A stretch of 64,000 bases of DNA from Diphasiastrum complanatum (GCA_029204225.1 CM055097.1:32851804-32915803), one strand, 5' to 3'. Shown: positions 30,891-43,716, numbered from the stretch's first letter. Notes: generated by a model from the letters alone, not told the origin. Program-made: numbers and translations.

Positions 30891-31205
30891 CCATCACTAT
30901 TGTAAATATTTATGCTCAATTTTTACTGATTGTTTTAATTTAATTTTCTAATTTAATTTTTAATTCAAGAATTTTTGGAATCTCGACCAAATCATTCCGT
31001 TACAATCTCGACCGAGTCGGACACTTCAAAAATCTCGACCGAGGTAGATTTGATAATCCTATCATTATCCTCCTTATTGAAATTGGTGTTGGATTGAAAG
31101 AGGGTGTGAGAGTGTGAGAAACTAAAATAGCTCAAAAAGAAATGAACATGAAAAGAAGCAAACTCGAAACTCAAATGAGAAATGAACTCAAACGGAAAGT
31201 GTCCA
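30891..31205. other. gap after gypsy H
   Basis: AT-rich. AATCTCGACC is repeated three times at about 30978, 31003 and 31031. Nothing else is recognised; it may belong to the 3' non-coding part of H. Confidence 0.4.
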
Positions 31206-31689
31206 TGCACAGCAGAATGAGCTATATTACTCTTTCCCTAAGCATGACTACGCCTATAAAAAATGAATAGAACGTTAGTGATAGAAATCACGGTCGATCT
31301 GATTACGTAGCCAAACATTAAGCAACAAAACATCGGAAGAATAATTTGTCATGAACAGCTAGACAAATTATTAGTCGCAAATGATTCGCGCAGAGCTAGA
31401 CTGAGCTCGACTGATAATCAGTCACAAAAGACAAGACTAAATATTAGTCGCCAACAGCTAGACTAATAATAATTCGCTAAGAACATATTATCAGATTGAG
31501 CAATAAGAGAGTCAAACAAAATGTAAAAAAGCATAGCAATATTGACACAAATCTGAACGCAGAACAAAACAGAGCTGTTATCAGATTAAGTATAGCAAAA
31601 TATATATGTCAATAATGTTGTGGAGCACAAGACAGTAGCGGACGAAATCGCGTGCTCTACAAAGCTAATTCAATCTATAAAAGGAATGA

Positions 31690-32500
31690 ACTTCAGGCTA
31701 GATCATGTAGATGTCTTCTTGTATAACTCCATTTAGATAAGTTGTTTGTACATCAAGTTGATGTACTTCGAGTTGGCAGCTGCAGCATAAGACAAGAGTG
31801 TTCGGATCGACGAATGTTTGACTACTGGACTGAAAGTCTCGCTATAGTCGACGTTGGAGATCTAAGTGAATCCTTGTGCTACCAGTCTTGCCTTCCTTCG
31901 ATCAATTGCTCCATTGGCATTGTATTTAATCTTAAAGATCCATTTGCAATCAATGATATTGCAGCCAATAGGAGCTTCGACTAGTGACCACGTCTGGTTC
32001 TTGATCAGAGAGGAATACTCTCTGTCCATAGCTTCTCTCCAAAGATCAGAGTCTGGTTGGCTGAGTGCCTCTTCAACTATCGTCGGTTCCTGTATATGGA
32101 GACATGCAGACTCAGGAGTATACCTTGTGGGTTGTGTGCGCACTCGGCATGATCTTCTAGAAGGATTTGATTGATGAACCACTCTTGGGACTTGTTGCTG
32201 GGTAGCAGCAATGTCTTCGTCTAATTCGCTGTCAAAAAGTGGGTCGACAATGGACATGTCTGAGACAGAAGCTCGGATAGTCGTGTCAATGGCAGGTGAT
32301 GAAAGTTCTTCTGGAGCAATATCTTTGCCTTTGATGACGATGAACTGATCCTCGATAGATTTGCTGAGTATCAGGATCATACAGCTTGTATGTATTATCA
32401 GATGAAGTATATCCAATCAGGATGGTCTTGAGACCTTGGAAGTCCAATTTCTTCCTCGTGTCTTTTGGGATATGCACATCATTTGCAAAACTCAATCTCA
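31690..32500 (-). pseudogene. copia C RT start and preceding linker
   Basis: The reading starts at VHIPKDTRKKLDFQGLKTIL and YKLYDPDTQQI (the post-integrase region), passes a linker SIEDQFIVIKGKDI in another frame, then RT blocks AMDREYSSLIKNQTWSLVEA, CKWIFKIKYNANGAIDRRKA, YSETFSPVVKHSS and DVQTTYLNGVIQEDIYM. A stop at PE (TAG in place of a Gln codon) and loss of frame end it near 31690. It is closely similar to copia A. Confidence 0.85.
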
Positions 32501-33515
32501 CAGTACCTTCACCTTTAATATTGTCGTCAAGGTGAACATATTTTTTTGATATTGTAAGGTGTATAAGACTCGAAACAGCCAATGAGGTTGGTCATGTGCT
32601 GAGTGGCTCCAGAATCCAAGAACCAAGAATTGTCGCCATATGCTCCTTGGTGGCTGGCCATGAAGGCATCATGATCCGCTTCTTGAATAGGCTGTGGAGC
32701 TTCAATAGCTGTATTTGCCACTTGATTCGACTTTCCCTTGTTGTTGTTCTTTGCTTGCAGTATCCGGCTGTCTTGAATTTCGTGATTGTTTCGCTTGCAG
32801 TATCTATAGAACAGCTTCTTCTTCACTTGCGGATTTGACTGTTATTTGTGTTGTGCTGGTTTCTGGACTGGCATTGATTGCTTTGGGTCTTCCTTCTTCT
32901 TCTTCTTAGTCATGCTCTTGTTGGTGTATAAAGCGTGAGAATCAGCTGAGGAACTTGAGGCTTCGTTCCTCCGCGTGTCTTCTTGCAACAACATAGTAAT
33001 GACTCTCTAAAGAATCAGTTCTAGATATGTCGTGAAGATCATCACCCAGTTGTTGTATGAGCTTGGCAAGCTTGTAAGCAGTTGCATCACTGCGTCTTGA
33101 TCGTCTATTACAAATCCGACAGGTTCTTGACTTGATTGATGTGATTATGTAGGGAATCACCATTTGTCATCTTGAGAGAATAAAATTTCTTCCTGAGATG
33201 TAGCTTGGAAGCTATATCTTGCACTTCGTATAGTGTGCTCAAGATGTCCCAGACTTCTTTCGATGTCTGGGCCTCGGATACATGGCCGATCTAGGTATCC
33301 GTAATGTTGAGGATGATTAGCACGAAAGCCTTTCCATCCTTCAGCTTCCATTTGGCGATTGTTGCATCGTCTGCTTCGGATTTCTCTTCTACACCTGTAA
33401 CAACGTCATACAATTCTTTAGCCATTAGTACAGTTTTCATCTTAAATTTCCACAGATGGTAACTGGCTCCATCAAGCTTGTCCATGATAGGACTGGCTTT
33501 CCCTTGGGAATCCAT
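32500..33515 (-). pseudogene. copia C gag, zinc knuckle and protease
   Basis: Gag starts MDSQGKASPIMDKLDGASYH and continues WKFKMKTVLMAKELYDVV and WKLKDGKAFVLIILNITD, the UBN2-type gag of plant copia elements; several frameshifts follow (33300-32950). The zinc knuckle reads YRYCKRNNHEIQDS, with the first and last Cys lost. The protease DNSWFLDSGATQHMTNLIG keeps the DSGA motif. Then GEGTVRLSFAN is followed at once by DVHIPKDTRKK, so about 0.85 kb including the integrase is deleted compared with A. Confidence 0.85.
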
Positions 33516-33569
33516 GCGGAAGATTAGTCTAAGTGATAGGAAAAAGGCATTTACTTCGTCTATCTCTGA

Positions 33570-34062
33570 TAAGTTTCTGATGCTATTATTTTCACACACT
33601 TTGTTATCTCACATCTTGTCATATATATATACACAATTTTACAGGTGTGCAGATGAAGAAAGTACAAAGTAGATGTGCTGTCTGTAGGAGATCGTGGGTG
33701 GCTGCTGTCGTTGTCAAATCTATTAGCACAGTTGCATGGGATGAGCATGAGAATGTCGTGACGTCAGCCTTTGTTGAAATGAATGTTGGTGAAGATGCGA
33801 AAAATGTGACACTCTCACAAATGCCTTAGGATTTGATTTATAGGGTGCCTTCGCTTTTCCTAGGGCACCTTCGGCATTTTGTAAGGCAGTGCCGTCTTTT
33901 TTGCCTGTCACAAATCACGTGTAAAAACACAGTGTCGTGTTTTTCACCTTTTTTGAAAGTAGAAATTTACTTGTATTTATGCAGACAGTCGAGTTTTTTG
34001 CTTGTCTTATTTTACATGTAAATATAGTCTCAAAAAAGAAACATTGTAGTTCAAGACCAACA
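33570..34062 (-). mobile_element. possible 5' LTR region of copia C
   Basis: On the minus strand it starts TGTTGGTCTTG (34062) and has a TATA-like CCTATAAATC near 33838. It ends just before the gag leader, where AACTTATCAGAG may be a degenerate primer-binding site. Similarity to the copia A LTR is weak, and its end does not match the fragment at 31206, so the assignment is uncertain. Confidence 0.35.
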
Positions 34063-34185
34063 TTCTGATTTCATATTAAGTAGAGTATCAAGTTCACTTA
34101 TAACTAATATCACAAACCCCTTCTATATTCGTTGAAAAATTCGTACAAAAAAGTTCAATAAGTTTCACTTTATGTTGTACAAAAT

Positions 34186-34420
34186 CATATCCCAAAAATT
34201 TAATAAGAATAGAAATCTCAAAGACAAATGCATAAACTACATATCTTAGAAAAAAGTGTCTATACTAATGTACCTATACAAATTCTTACTAATGTACGTA
34301 TACAAATCATGTCCCAAAAACTCAATAAGAATAGAAATCTCAAAGACAAAAATGCATGAACTACATATCTTAGAAAAAAAGCGTGTATACTAATGTACCT
34401 ATAAGAATTTTTTTTTTTAA
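34186..34420 (+). repeat. ~122-bp tandem duplication
   Basis: AATAAGAATAGAAATCTCAA recurs at 34202 and 34324 with the following 90 bp (ACTACATATCTTAGAAAAAA, ATACTAATGTACCTATA) largely conserved. Non-coding. Confidence 0.8.
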
Positions 34421-34530
34421 TATCTCACAATCACTTTTCTTGACAAAATGCACAAAATCTAAGCCAATTCACAATCTTAAAACATGTGCCAAATATGCAC
34501 TGATATTTTTTTTATGGAAAATATATATAG

Positions 34531-35228
34531 GAACAACTTTCTTAGCACCAAATCCATGAACAGGCTATCACGAACAAGGGCTAGCTCCCCATATTTGGCA
34601 AGATGGTCAAGTGCGAAACTGCCACCACTTTTCTTGGTCTTTATTGCTTGCCTTGGCCCCTAGTTCCTCTACCTCCATTAACTGGCATCCAATGACTTGG
34701 CATCACACAAGCTTCACAAATTGTGGAAATATGAGATTTCTGGAAATTTACTCCAAGAACTAGATCTTTTCTTTGCAACTCTGTATGGATTTTCTACAAT
34801 CACTTCCTAATTAGTGTGTCCATGACAAGAACAATCATATATATCCCTTATCAAATGTGGAGCACACACAAGAAGGGCATAAGAACAACTTTCTTAGCAC
34901 CAAATCCATGAACAGGCTATCACAAACAAGGGCTAGCTCCCCATATTTGGCAAGATGGTCAAGTGCGAAACTGCCACCACCTTTCTTGGCCTTTATTGCT
35001 TGCCTTGGCCCCTAGTTCCTCTACCTCCATTAACTGGCATCCAATGACATGACATCACACAAACTTGTTGCAACTCTGTATGGATTTTCTACAATCACTT
35101 CCTAATTAGTGTGTGGGCCCCTGACCTTTCATATTTATGATTCAAGTAGCCTATTTAACAAAAACATAAGGTCCATGACAAGAACAATCATATATATCCC
35201 TTATCGGAGCACACACAAGAAGGGCATA
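34531..35228 (+). repeat. ~352-bp tandem duplication
   Basis: Unit 1 starts GAACAACTTTCTTAGCACC at 34531 and unit 2 at 34883. Both contain GGGCTAGCTCCCCATATTTG, CCTTGGCCCCTAGTTCCTC, CAACTCTGTATGGATTTTC and end CACACACAAGAAGGGCAT. Indels of tens of bases separate them internally. No ORF is recognised. Confidence 0.92.
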
Positions 35229-35711
35229 GCTTCACTCACATCATAGCTTCATTCTATCATACTTGATTTATCGCATCTTTGCAAATCTTTTCCGCCATTT
35301 GCGAGGATCATTCACTTTCCATTTACTATTGAACCAGGTGAAAGTGATGTTAGGTTCTCTCAAAGCTTCGAAGACTTCTAATGTTGGAAAACTTCTCTTC
35401 TATAACCCATTTATTTTGTCTCATCTTTAGAGGCATGGAGCTCACCTTTGTTGGAGTAATAAGCTAAATGGCCAAAAGACTCATTAGGTTAGCTCTCAAT
35501 CCAACCCCATCCATTTCAAGAATATAATATATGTCTTTCCCATCATAGTGAGCCCCTTCCTAGACAATACTCTACAAAGATTCTTCCCAACCTTCTCCCA
35601 AGGTTTTCAGTTAAGGGTGATAATTTTGCAAGACCAAAGAAGCTCTCTCAAACCGATTTAATTTCCTCCAATCACTTGAGGGGATCACTCAAAAGGGATG
35701 CTAAGTAGGCT
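35229..35711. other. unassigned stretch between tandem duplications
   Basis: No domain is recognised. The text near 35300-35700 has a coding-like composition but no recognisable family. Confidence 0.4.
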
Positions 35712-35909
35712 GTTGGTGAGGAGTTTCAAGAAATAGGGTCCTTACAAAGAAAGGTTGCAATTTGTGAAGAGGGCATTTTGAATGGTGAGGGAGGTGCCCT
35801 TTCAAAAAATGTTGGTGAGGAGTTTCAAGAAATAGGGTCCTTACAAAGAAAGGTTGCAATTTGTGAAGAGAGCATTTTGAATGGTGAGGGAGGTGCCCTT
35901 TCAAAAAAT
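35712..35909 (+). repeat. 99-bp (33-codon) in-frame tandem duplication
   Basis: Units start GTTGGTGAGGAGTTTCAAG at 35712 and 35811. The period is a multiple of three and both strands stay open. The plus strand reads VGEEFQEIGSLQRKVAICEE then SILNGEGGALSKN as 33-residue repeats, ending DEHSQP-stop at 35949. The units differ by one base (GAGGGC/GAGAGC), so it is recent. Confidence 0.93.
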
Positions 35910-38329
35910 GTTGTTGTTGAGGTACTGGATGAACATAGTCAACCATAGGAGGAGTGTAGAGCATATCAAAATCTTCTAAACAAATGGGTTAGGGAAGGCA
36001 TAGTTGGATCAAGTAATCCAAGCCCACCTAGTTTGGTTGGAACATGCAAATATCACAGTTGAAATTAGGCCAATAGTCCCAAAGGAATTTGAAAAGTATC
36101 ACTAAGTTATATTTGGAAAGTATGTAGGGGGCACGGACTAGTTAAAAAGGAAGTATGTAGAATGTGAAGCACAGTGTGATGATATGTTTAAAGACAATCA
36201 CTCTAGCAAGAAATTAAGCAAAGCCAAAGCATGCTCGAGATAGAAGCGTAGGTATTTGAAAGTGCTACCATGACCCATATGTTTTTGAGACCCAGGTTTG
36301 AAGTCCAAAGGACATCTTGGTTAAACTTAGAATTATAAACCTTAGAGCCTGAGTAGATGTGAAAGGGGTCTAGGGTGTCAAAAATCTTAGTTAGAATATT
36401 TGGTCAAGGTTGGAGAGGATGGCAATGATATCAGCAAAAAGTTGCTGCCAATGCATGAATCATTAGGGAATGGGTTTGCTTCGGGTATTTAAATTCAGGT
36501 GGAGGATTTTAGGAAATTCTTGTATGAATTTTGGTTTAGAATTCCATATTTGAACTACTTTGAGAAGTACGATGAATGTGTTATTTTAGGAAGTCCTAAA
36601 TGGATTTAAGCTCAATTTTGAGCTACTTTGATTTGAGACATTTAATTAAAATTTTTTCCAGAAAGTTATTAATGGATTTCACTTCATGTTTAGGCCACTT
36701 TGAAGCAATAGACAATTTTTTTTATCGTTGCTAGCATCAGTTATAGCATGTGAAATTTTTATGAGTGTAATTTCAACGACCTCTAATATGTTGTGTCAAT
36801 GTTGCTTACAGTTCATGAGTATACAAATACAAAATGTTAGGGTGCAATTTGTTTCATGTATTACATTTGCAAAATAGCTAACGATCAGATTGCTTTTCTT
36901 CATGGTGTGGATCGTTATGAAAATAAGATCCTAATGTAAAGTGGTGAGCTTTCTATTGAAGTGAAGTTGTAGCGAGTTACAAGCAGAAATACAAGATCAG
37001 AACTGTTTTTTGCAGACTGTTGAGTCAGTTGCAAGCCTATAGGACAAGGGGTAGAGGTAACAACGAAATCCATAGGGGGCTCTGCAACCAGTATGCTGAA
37101 GACAAAATCCTGCTCTGTTTGCTTAGCTAGCTTCCAACCTCTTGTGAACAAGAGCATCAAGCTTGTTGCATGCAAAAATACGTGGATGAGCATTCAAGCA
37201 AGGCAAAAGAGTTCGTGTCTGATCCGATAGCAGCCAGAGTGCGATACAGACACAGTTAGAGACCGTATGAGGCAGTCCACTATGTGTGACAATGATGCTC
37301 TAAAATGAAGGATAAAAGCTCAGATTCCAGGTATTAATAGACAGTGAGTTGGTGAAAAACAAATCCAACACAAGATAGCAGGCAAGGGAAAGGCAGGCAC
37401 TTCATGTATGTTGGCATGCCAGTGCAAAAAACCAAATACTGAAATCACAACAAATTTCATACAAGACGTTCCAAATTTCCAAAGATGACAAGAACAGGAA
37501 TACATAAATACTACCATCTTCCAAGACTTCTTTCTACCTAGCGTGCTAGCAGCCAAACACATTTGGAATAAGCTTGTAAGCTTGTTCTTTCTAGAAGAAC
37601 TTTCTTTTCGGAGAACCATTTTCTTTTAGCAAAACCATTTTAGAGCCTAAGGTAGACAGAAGGGCAAGGCCATTGTTCTTTTTCTTCTCTCTTTTCTGTA
37701 TACAAGTTGCTTGCTGCCAGCATGGCCTCTTTGGATTTGTCACCCATTTTTAATGAGATCACAAGATTGTGCATGGTCCCATGTTCTCTAATCTGTGATT
37801 TTTATTGTATAACAACAGCTCATGGACATTTTCTCCTACAAAATCAATTAGTTTTGAGTTTTTGTCAAACCTAAAACCGAAAAAAGCATCCAAATGTTTG
37901 GCTGAAATTTCCGACCTTTAAAAATACCTTTCAGACATTTCAAGTTTAAACATTTGAAACACTTGGTACCTACCCTGCTATTTAGAAACAATTTATTGTG
38001 CCTTGTGCACTTAACGATAATTTTGTAGATGTAAGTGCACCCTTTGCACTGTAATTGAATTTCTGTGTAATCCATCATACAAGTGTAGTGTCTGTTGTAT
38101 ATCAGATGCTCATTATTTTGGCATATAAAGTTATAAGACATCTCACCATGATTGAAACAATATATGATTGCAAGAGCTTCATATCAGCTCATCACCAAAA
38201 CTAGAAAAAAGGGGTATAGAGTAAGCTTTACTAAATACAGGAACAGCAAGAAGATTACCCTCACCCCCAAAATCATTCACCTAGATCTTAAATAAGTACA
38301 TCTGTTGACACCCAGGGCAGGTAATTGTT
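35910..38329. other. unassigned stretch, may include the 5' LTR of element D
   Basis: No gene is recognised. A TGTTAGGGTGC at about 36836 and a primer-binding-like site at 38330 could frame an LTR of about 1.5 kb, but I cannot identify a second copy. Minus-strand frames at 36915-37193 and 37320-37619 have no known motif. Confidence 0.3.
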
Positions 38330-38609
38330 TGTATCAGGGCCTATGAACCATTCAGTCATGGCATGGTGGATTCTTAGAATAGATAATGGACACATATTCT
38401 GCCGATGCAGATTCTGTTAGTTCCACAATAGGACTGAACAGATGTAGAGAATGAGAGACCCCCAAAACATTTGTCCTGCTATAAGAAAATCCAGGAATAT
38501 CATTGATAAAATTGTTTTTGTAGAGGTGAGTGAGGAGTTTGGGGTTGAAACAATTCTCAACCTTAGGGTACTGGAAAATTGTCTGTATTAGCCACATTAC
38601 AATGCCTAG

Positions 38610-39770
38610 TTGGGATTAGAAGTGCAGCAGGACTGTCATGAGTGCATTTCAAGAGCTGCTCTACTTGATTCCTTGGTGCTTTATTGTGAAGGAAAATTTA
38701 AATTTTACTTGTATGTTAGGGACATGGAGAGACTCTTCCATATGAGAGACTTGTTTATTGAAGTTAGACATATGCAGACTTTAGTTGAAGAGAAGGGTAT
38801 CATGATGAATAACAAACGTGACTGGGACAATATTGCAGCTGACACCACAGCCTACGTGAAGCTAGAATTAGGATGTCCAAACATTCTGCCCAATTATATT
38901 CTTGTTCAAACACTAGATATCCTAAGGGAAACTGGAGTAGATCCAAAACAGATTCATGGAATCAAGGAACAAAAATTTTCACCAATAGGTTAGACTACTT
39001 AGCAACAAAATATATGTTGAGGCCTATGATAGAAAACATCTTGCCCTTGAAAGGTGAGGATGATGCAATATAGAGATGTGGTTGGATGAAAGAGAGCTGG
39101 AGGCAAGTGTGAGAGCATATGATGAATGACAAAATCTAGGTTGGCCAAACTTAATCTGCAAGGCATGTCAAAACAATGGTTTGCTGATTTAGCAGAAAGA
39201 TCAAACACTTGGAAGATTTCAAGAAAGAGGTTGATGAATGAATTTGGAAATCTGAATAGTGAGATGTTGAGGGAATAAATAGAAGTCAGTCAGTCAGGAA
39301 CAACAGCCAAACTACTACTGCAAACTACCACCACTATTCACCAAGGCTGGGATGGAGAAAAGAAAAAGGATCAGATGACAAGGGGACTAGGTAAGTTGTG
39401 GAATTTGTTTGCATGTAGGTCAAAGACTTCAAATGAATCAGAGCTTGCCTTATAGGTGGAAACCACACTGGCTGATAAGGAACTCCTGCTGATAACAAGG
39501 TGAATGAAGTGAAAAATCAGAGGCTAAAGGGTTTGACTAAAGGAATTAGCATTAGATGTAGGGACAGAATGAGAAACCAATAATGAGAATGCCCACACCG
39601 GCTTTCAATATGAGGAAAATGGACATGTCCAAGCTAGGTGCCCTCAAAGACCTCAAGGGCATGCACGACGGACAGAGTAGGACAATATAGAAATGTGTGG
39701 GCTGAGGTAAGGTGTAGGGCATATGGCCAGATAGAGCATATAATGGAAGATTACAGGATGGTACCACAGG
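38610..39770 (+). pseudogene. element D gag with two degenerate zinc knuckles
   Basis: A 127-codon frame (38610-38993) is followed in shifted frames by KQWFADLAERSNTW and RLMNEFGN, as in Ty3 gag. Near 39590, FQYEENGHVQARCPQRPQGH is a knuckle with its first two Cys changed to Phe/Tyr. Near 39710, CRAYGQIEHIMEDYRM is a second one with its 2nd and 4th ligands changed to Tyr. Confidence 0.55.
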
Positions 39771-41479
39771 GAAATGTGAATGCCGCCAATTTTGTTAAGG
39801 GGTTAGAGCCAGAGTAGGAATCAAGTACAGCATCACACCCCCTTAATGCACAACAGAAGCTCTAGGCAAGATGCCTCGAACACGGAAGCAATTTGTCACA
39901 ACTAGTACGCCTAAAACAGGGCAGCCAAGTACGTCTAGATCTAGCACAAGTGAGTACAATGCACATTTTGCACAAGCAGAACGTTGTCGGTTATATCTAT
40001 GGTTGATATGAGACTTGACCCCATTGCTTCTATAAGTGTACTTGTTTTCTATACTTTATATGTACATTTAATTTGATGAAGTGTAAGGCCATGATGAGAC
40101 CAACAGAACTGCTAATCAAAGTGCTTGGAGAGCTGGAAGCAATGAGAAAAATACTTGACAAGATAGATCAAAGGGAAGTTAGACAGGTGCATAGGGCTGA
40201 TAGCATGGATTCTGTGCAACTGAGTGCAAATGTGCATGTCACCATCAGCTTCAAGGAGGTAGAAGCTCAAATGCCAGTACGTCAAACTCAAAAGTGCCCA
40301 ATCTTTGATTCTTAAATTAATTAATTATTGGGCAAAACCATGCCCGAAGGTACCATTGGATATGGTAGTACTGCATCGGGCGAAGTAAGGAAGAGTGAGG
40401 GGAGCATGTATGTTAGTGATGCCATTAGAAACTGTCAGAGAATAACTACTGCTACCATGTGTTATCGATAAATCATAGCATAGCACCATGTCAGGAGAAA
40501 TAACAAACAGTGATGGGAGAATTTAAGGAGAAAGAGTGGTACAATTTAAGCCCCAAATTGGGTTCATGGTTGTTAATCCAAGTGGATATATCTTGCTTTG
40601 GGATTCGGTTTCTTGTTCAAAGTTGGAACCTCAATAGACCTGGAAAAGGGACATACAAATTAGGCTTGGTTCAGGCGATTGGTTTGAATATATACCAATG
40701 TTAGAGGCAGAACAGAGTGAAGTCATGGCTGTGTTGCAATCTATGGATCACAACATAGAGATGGAGGTGACGAAAAGTTTACCAAAAGATCCTAATGCTA
40801 GCATTTGGGCTAAGATATTGACTGTGACATCACATGGTAATAACATGGTTCCACTAGTGGAAGAGGCTGTGATAGAGAGCGGCACAGTGCTCCGAGTGTA
40901 ACAACTCAATCAACACAGATTACGAATTTCTAGATTGGGTTCAATGGAAAGCAGCAAGTCAGCAAGCTAATAAATCTGACATGGAGAACATGCATCAATT
41001 CAGTGTCTAGACAATGAGATGAAGTAAAGGGCCTGACTACAAAACAAAACAAAACAAAAACCAAAAAAAAAAAACTATTACAGCAATCATGGGCTTGCAC
41101 AAAAAATTGCATGGAACAAGATGGACCTAAGGTTGACCAGCATAATATAGCATTCTATTGATAAGGCAAACATCGTCCTTGTAGACAGGCAGACCTATGC
41201 CGATGAGAGGGAGGTAGATCCCCAAAAGCAGATCTGAGTGCTGCAAATCATATGCGGAAGTCATTCTGAGTTTGCTTGCTCAATAACATTACAAAGGAAG
41301 AACTAAACGTTTATGATGTGATTTTAGGCTTTTGAACAAGATCATTAATAATTAATTCAATAAGTTCTAAATGGCTAGGTAAGTCAAAGTGATTCTGTGC
41401 TAAACTTGTAAAGTGGATTCTACTAAGTTTGTATGAAAGAGTGTGACATCCACAAGACAACAATCATCACAATCAACCT

Positions 41480-41830
41480 TCGTTTTGGACAAACTGGCAG
41501 CCAGGGGAAATAGAGACACTTTTTCCTCAAAGACAGTCTAGCAAAGAGACCTTCATTGCTATGCAAGTGAAGCTTTGAGAAAATCGCAAGGTGTACACCA
41601 ACATCGATAGAAAATGATATGCCCCAGTTTGGGGCATTATCTTAAAAACTAACTGCATCAAAAAGCTTCACTCTACACACCAATCATCGGCCATTAGAGT
41701 GGCTACCCACATTCAAATATAGTACATGAGCTGCCACATTGCTAGTTAATGTTGTTGAAAGGCTATGGATTCATAGATCCTTTAAGAGGCAGGTCCATGT
41801 AGATGCACTGACCAGAATGGTTGTCACGGT
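41480..41830 (+). pseudogene. element D RNase H remnant
   Basis: ASEALRKSQGVHQ, LHTNHRPLEWLPTFKYST and VHVDALTRM match the TDH..L.WL and NVDALSR blocks at the end of Ty3 RNase H. Stops and shifts are frequent. Confidence 0.6.
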
Positions 41831-42019
41831 CCCAATAGAATTGCCTACTGTAGTCATATTAGAATGTTAATTGCAACTTTTTGACGAGTTCAATGGTCAT
41901 ATTAAAGTAGTGCTACCTTGGAAGTACAGGAACAACCCATCAAGGCCCTGCAGGACCTATAAGGTGAAAAGGTAAGAGAAGCATTCAGTTTGCTCATTCG
42001 TTGAATTTAAACAAATGTC

Positions 42020-42966
42020 ACTATGATGTCATAGGCTACTAAAAGGGTATGGCTATATGGATAACAAGATATGGCATGTAGAAAATGGAATGAAGAAGGT
42101 AGTGCTAAAACATCAGCATGGGAGACAGATTGTGTGGTCTTTACATGAAGAAGCACATGATTACAAAGAATTGCTCAAGTATTCATGCATAGGCACTATT
42201 GGCATAATACAGCAGAATCACAGATATGGTCAGAGAGGTTTTGAAGTCTTGTCAAGCATGTTGCCAAATTTTCATGAATGGAAAGGTCTATATGCATCTG
42301 ATCCAGATTATGGGAAGATCTATGAGGTGAATTTTTATGCTCCTCTTCATAACAAAGAACAATTGATTGGCTTCGTATCAGAAAGGGTGTTCTCTACAAT
42401 TTGCAACAAATCTGTATACCTCAAGGATTATGGAGGATGCCACTAATTACGGTAAACTATTCATCACTTCTTGCAGAAGAGTGAAGGGGGTGCATTAAAA
42501 AGAAAAGAGGACAGTGAGCTCCATAGTATCCCAATAAGAGCAATAATCTACCGCATGTCAGTAGATATAACAGGACCTTCCCCCCTACTGAGAAGGGAAC
42601 ACTGTACGTTATATGCACCATAGTACTTGGAATAAGAGCACTGATACGTCTCTGTTTCTATGTGATCAGGTGTAGGGCTTGGGATGTCCAGTTGTGTTTA
42701 CCAACAATGGACTAGAATAGAGTGGCAATTTCAACAAGTTGTGTGCGGATTCAGTATAAGACATGAGCATACTAGCTCATACTGGCTGCACTACTTCAAA
42801 TGCACCTGGCCCGAGTTTAGTCAGAATTTGCACTGGAACAATCGTTTATCAAAGAATTCTTATTTGCATTTTGCACTGCACTCACATCGAGATCTTCATG
42901 CATGTCTTGGCATGCAGTGTTCACAAGTATTCGAACAAAACTATGCTAGTTGAATTGAATGAATGA
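42020..42966 (+). pseudogene. element D integrase remnant
   Basis: LLKGYGYMDNKIWHVENG, VWSLHEEAHDY and MLPNFHEWKGLYASDPDYGKIYE correspond to the zinc-binding part (ligands mostly lost). RMSVDITGPSPLLR and, in another frame, GCPVVFTNNGLE and NFNKLC are the core; the Asp of the TDNG motif is Asn. AHTGCTTSNAPGPSLV replaces the STAYHPQT(D/N)GQ block. Inactive. Confidence 0.65.
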
Positions 42967-43716
42967 AGTTTATATCCACTTGCCAGAAGAATACTCAATC
43001 TTTGCATGTTGGCAGATATTGGAAACTTGTGCAGAGAGGTCAGTGAAATCTGTTCTATAAAGTTCTCGTCGATTTAACAATTTACATTTTCAGTTTGATA
43101 CTGAACTCTTCTTTGTTCACAAAGTGTTACTCATTCATCATTATATGAAATTAAATCAGCAGACTGTAACGTGGAACAGTTTTTCCCAGGTGCATCCTTA
43201 AGCAAGAAACCTTAGCTGAGTCAAAAAATGTGATACACGAGAAAATTTGATGTCCCTCGGACCTTACAACAATAATTAAAGACAATGATGATTGGACCTA
43301 TTAGTCTCCTCACCCTTTTGACTCCTCTTTGCTTTGTGTAAGGTCAAATATGAAACTCATTTCTCCTCAAGAATAGCTAGATCTTATGAGCAATTTGAAT
43401 GAAGCAGTTAGGTCAAAGTGGCAATGCATTCTATTTCAATCCGCGCATTTAAAGGTAATGCAGCAACTTGGTAAGTTGAACGAGCTGGTGCAGGAGCGGG
43501 AAAATCTGTCAAAAACCTCAGACTTAATGCTCACTGATGACAAATACAGAGCTTTTCACTTCCATAGAGCATCTTTTGATGGCAGTCACTTTACATAAAT
43601 CTTGATCATTAGAGTGCTTCAAAAGACCATTAACAGAGGAGCAACCCATTCAAATTTAAAAGCATTTCCTTTGAAACAGAGGGAAAACCAATCAGTGCAC
43701 ATGACGAGGATGACAA

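Larger units (their letters stand above)
31206..33590 (-). mobile_element. Ty1/copia element C (internally deleted, same family as A)
   Basis: Minus-strand order: gag, zinc knuckle, protease, then directly the region after integrase and the RT start, then a jump into LTR-like sequence. The integrase and the RT/RNase H ends are missing. An LTR-like fragment (31206-31690) resembles the last part of the copia A LTR (GGCTACGTAATC, GGCGTAGTCATGC). Inactive. Confidence 0.8.
38330..42966 (+). mobile_element. old Ty3/gypsy element D (heavily decayed)
   Basis: Degraded blocks appear in the right order: primer-binding-like TGTATCAGGGCC (38330-38341), gag, two zinc knuckles, RNase H and integrase. Between 39800 and 41480 no protease or RT can be read. 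Termini are not defined. Confidence 0.65.

Noticed and set aside
31206-34062. complete copia C with two matching LTRs and target duplication
   Set aside because: The two putative LTR regions do not match at their ends and GTCCA/TTCTG flanks differ.
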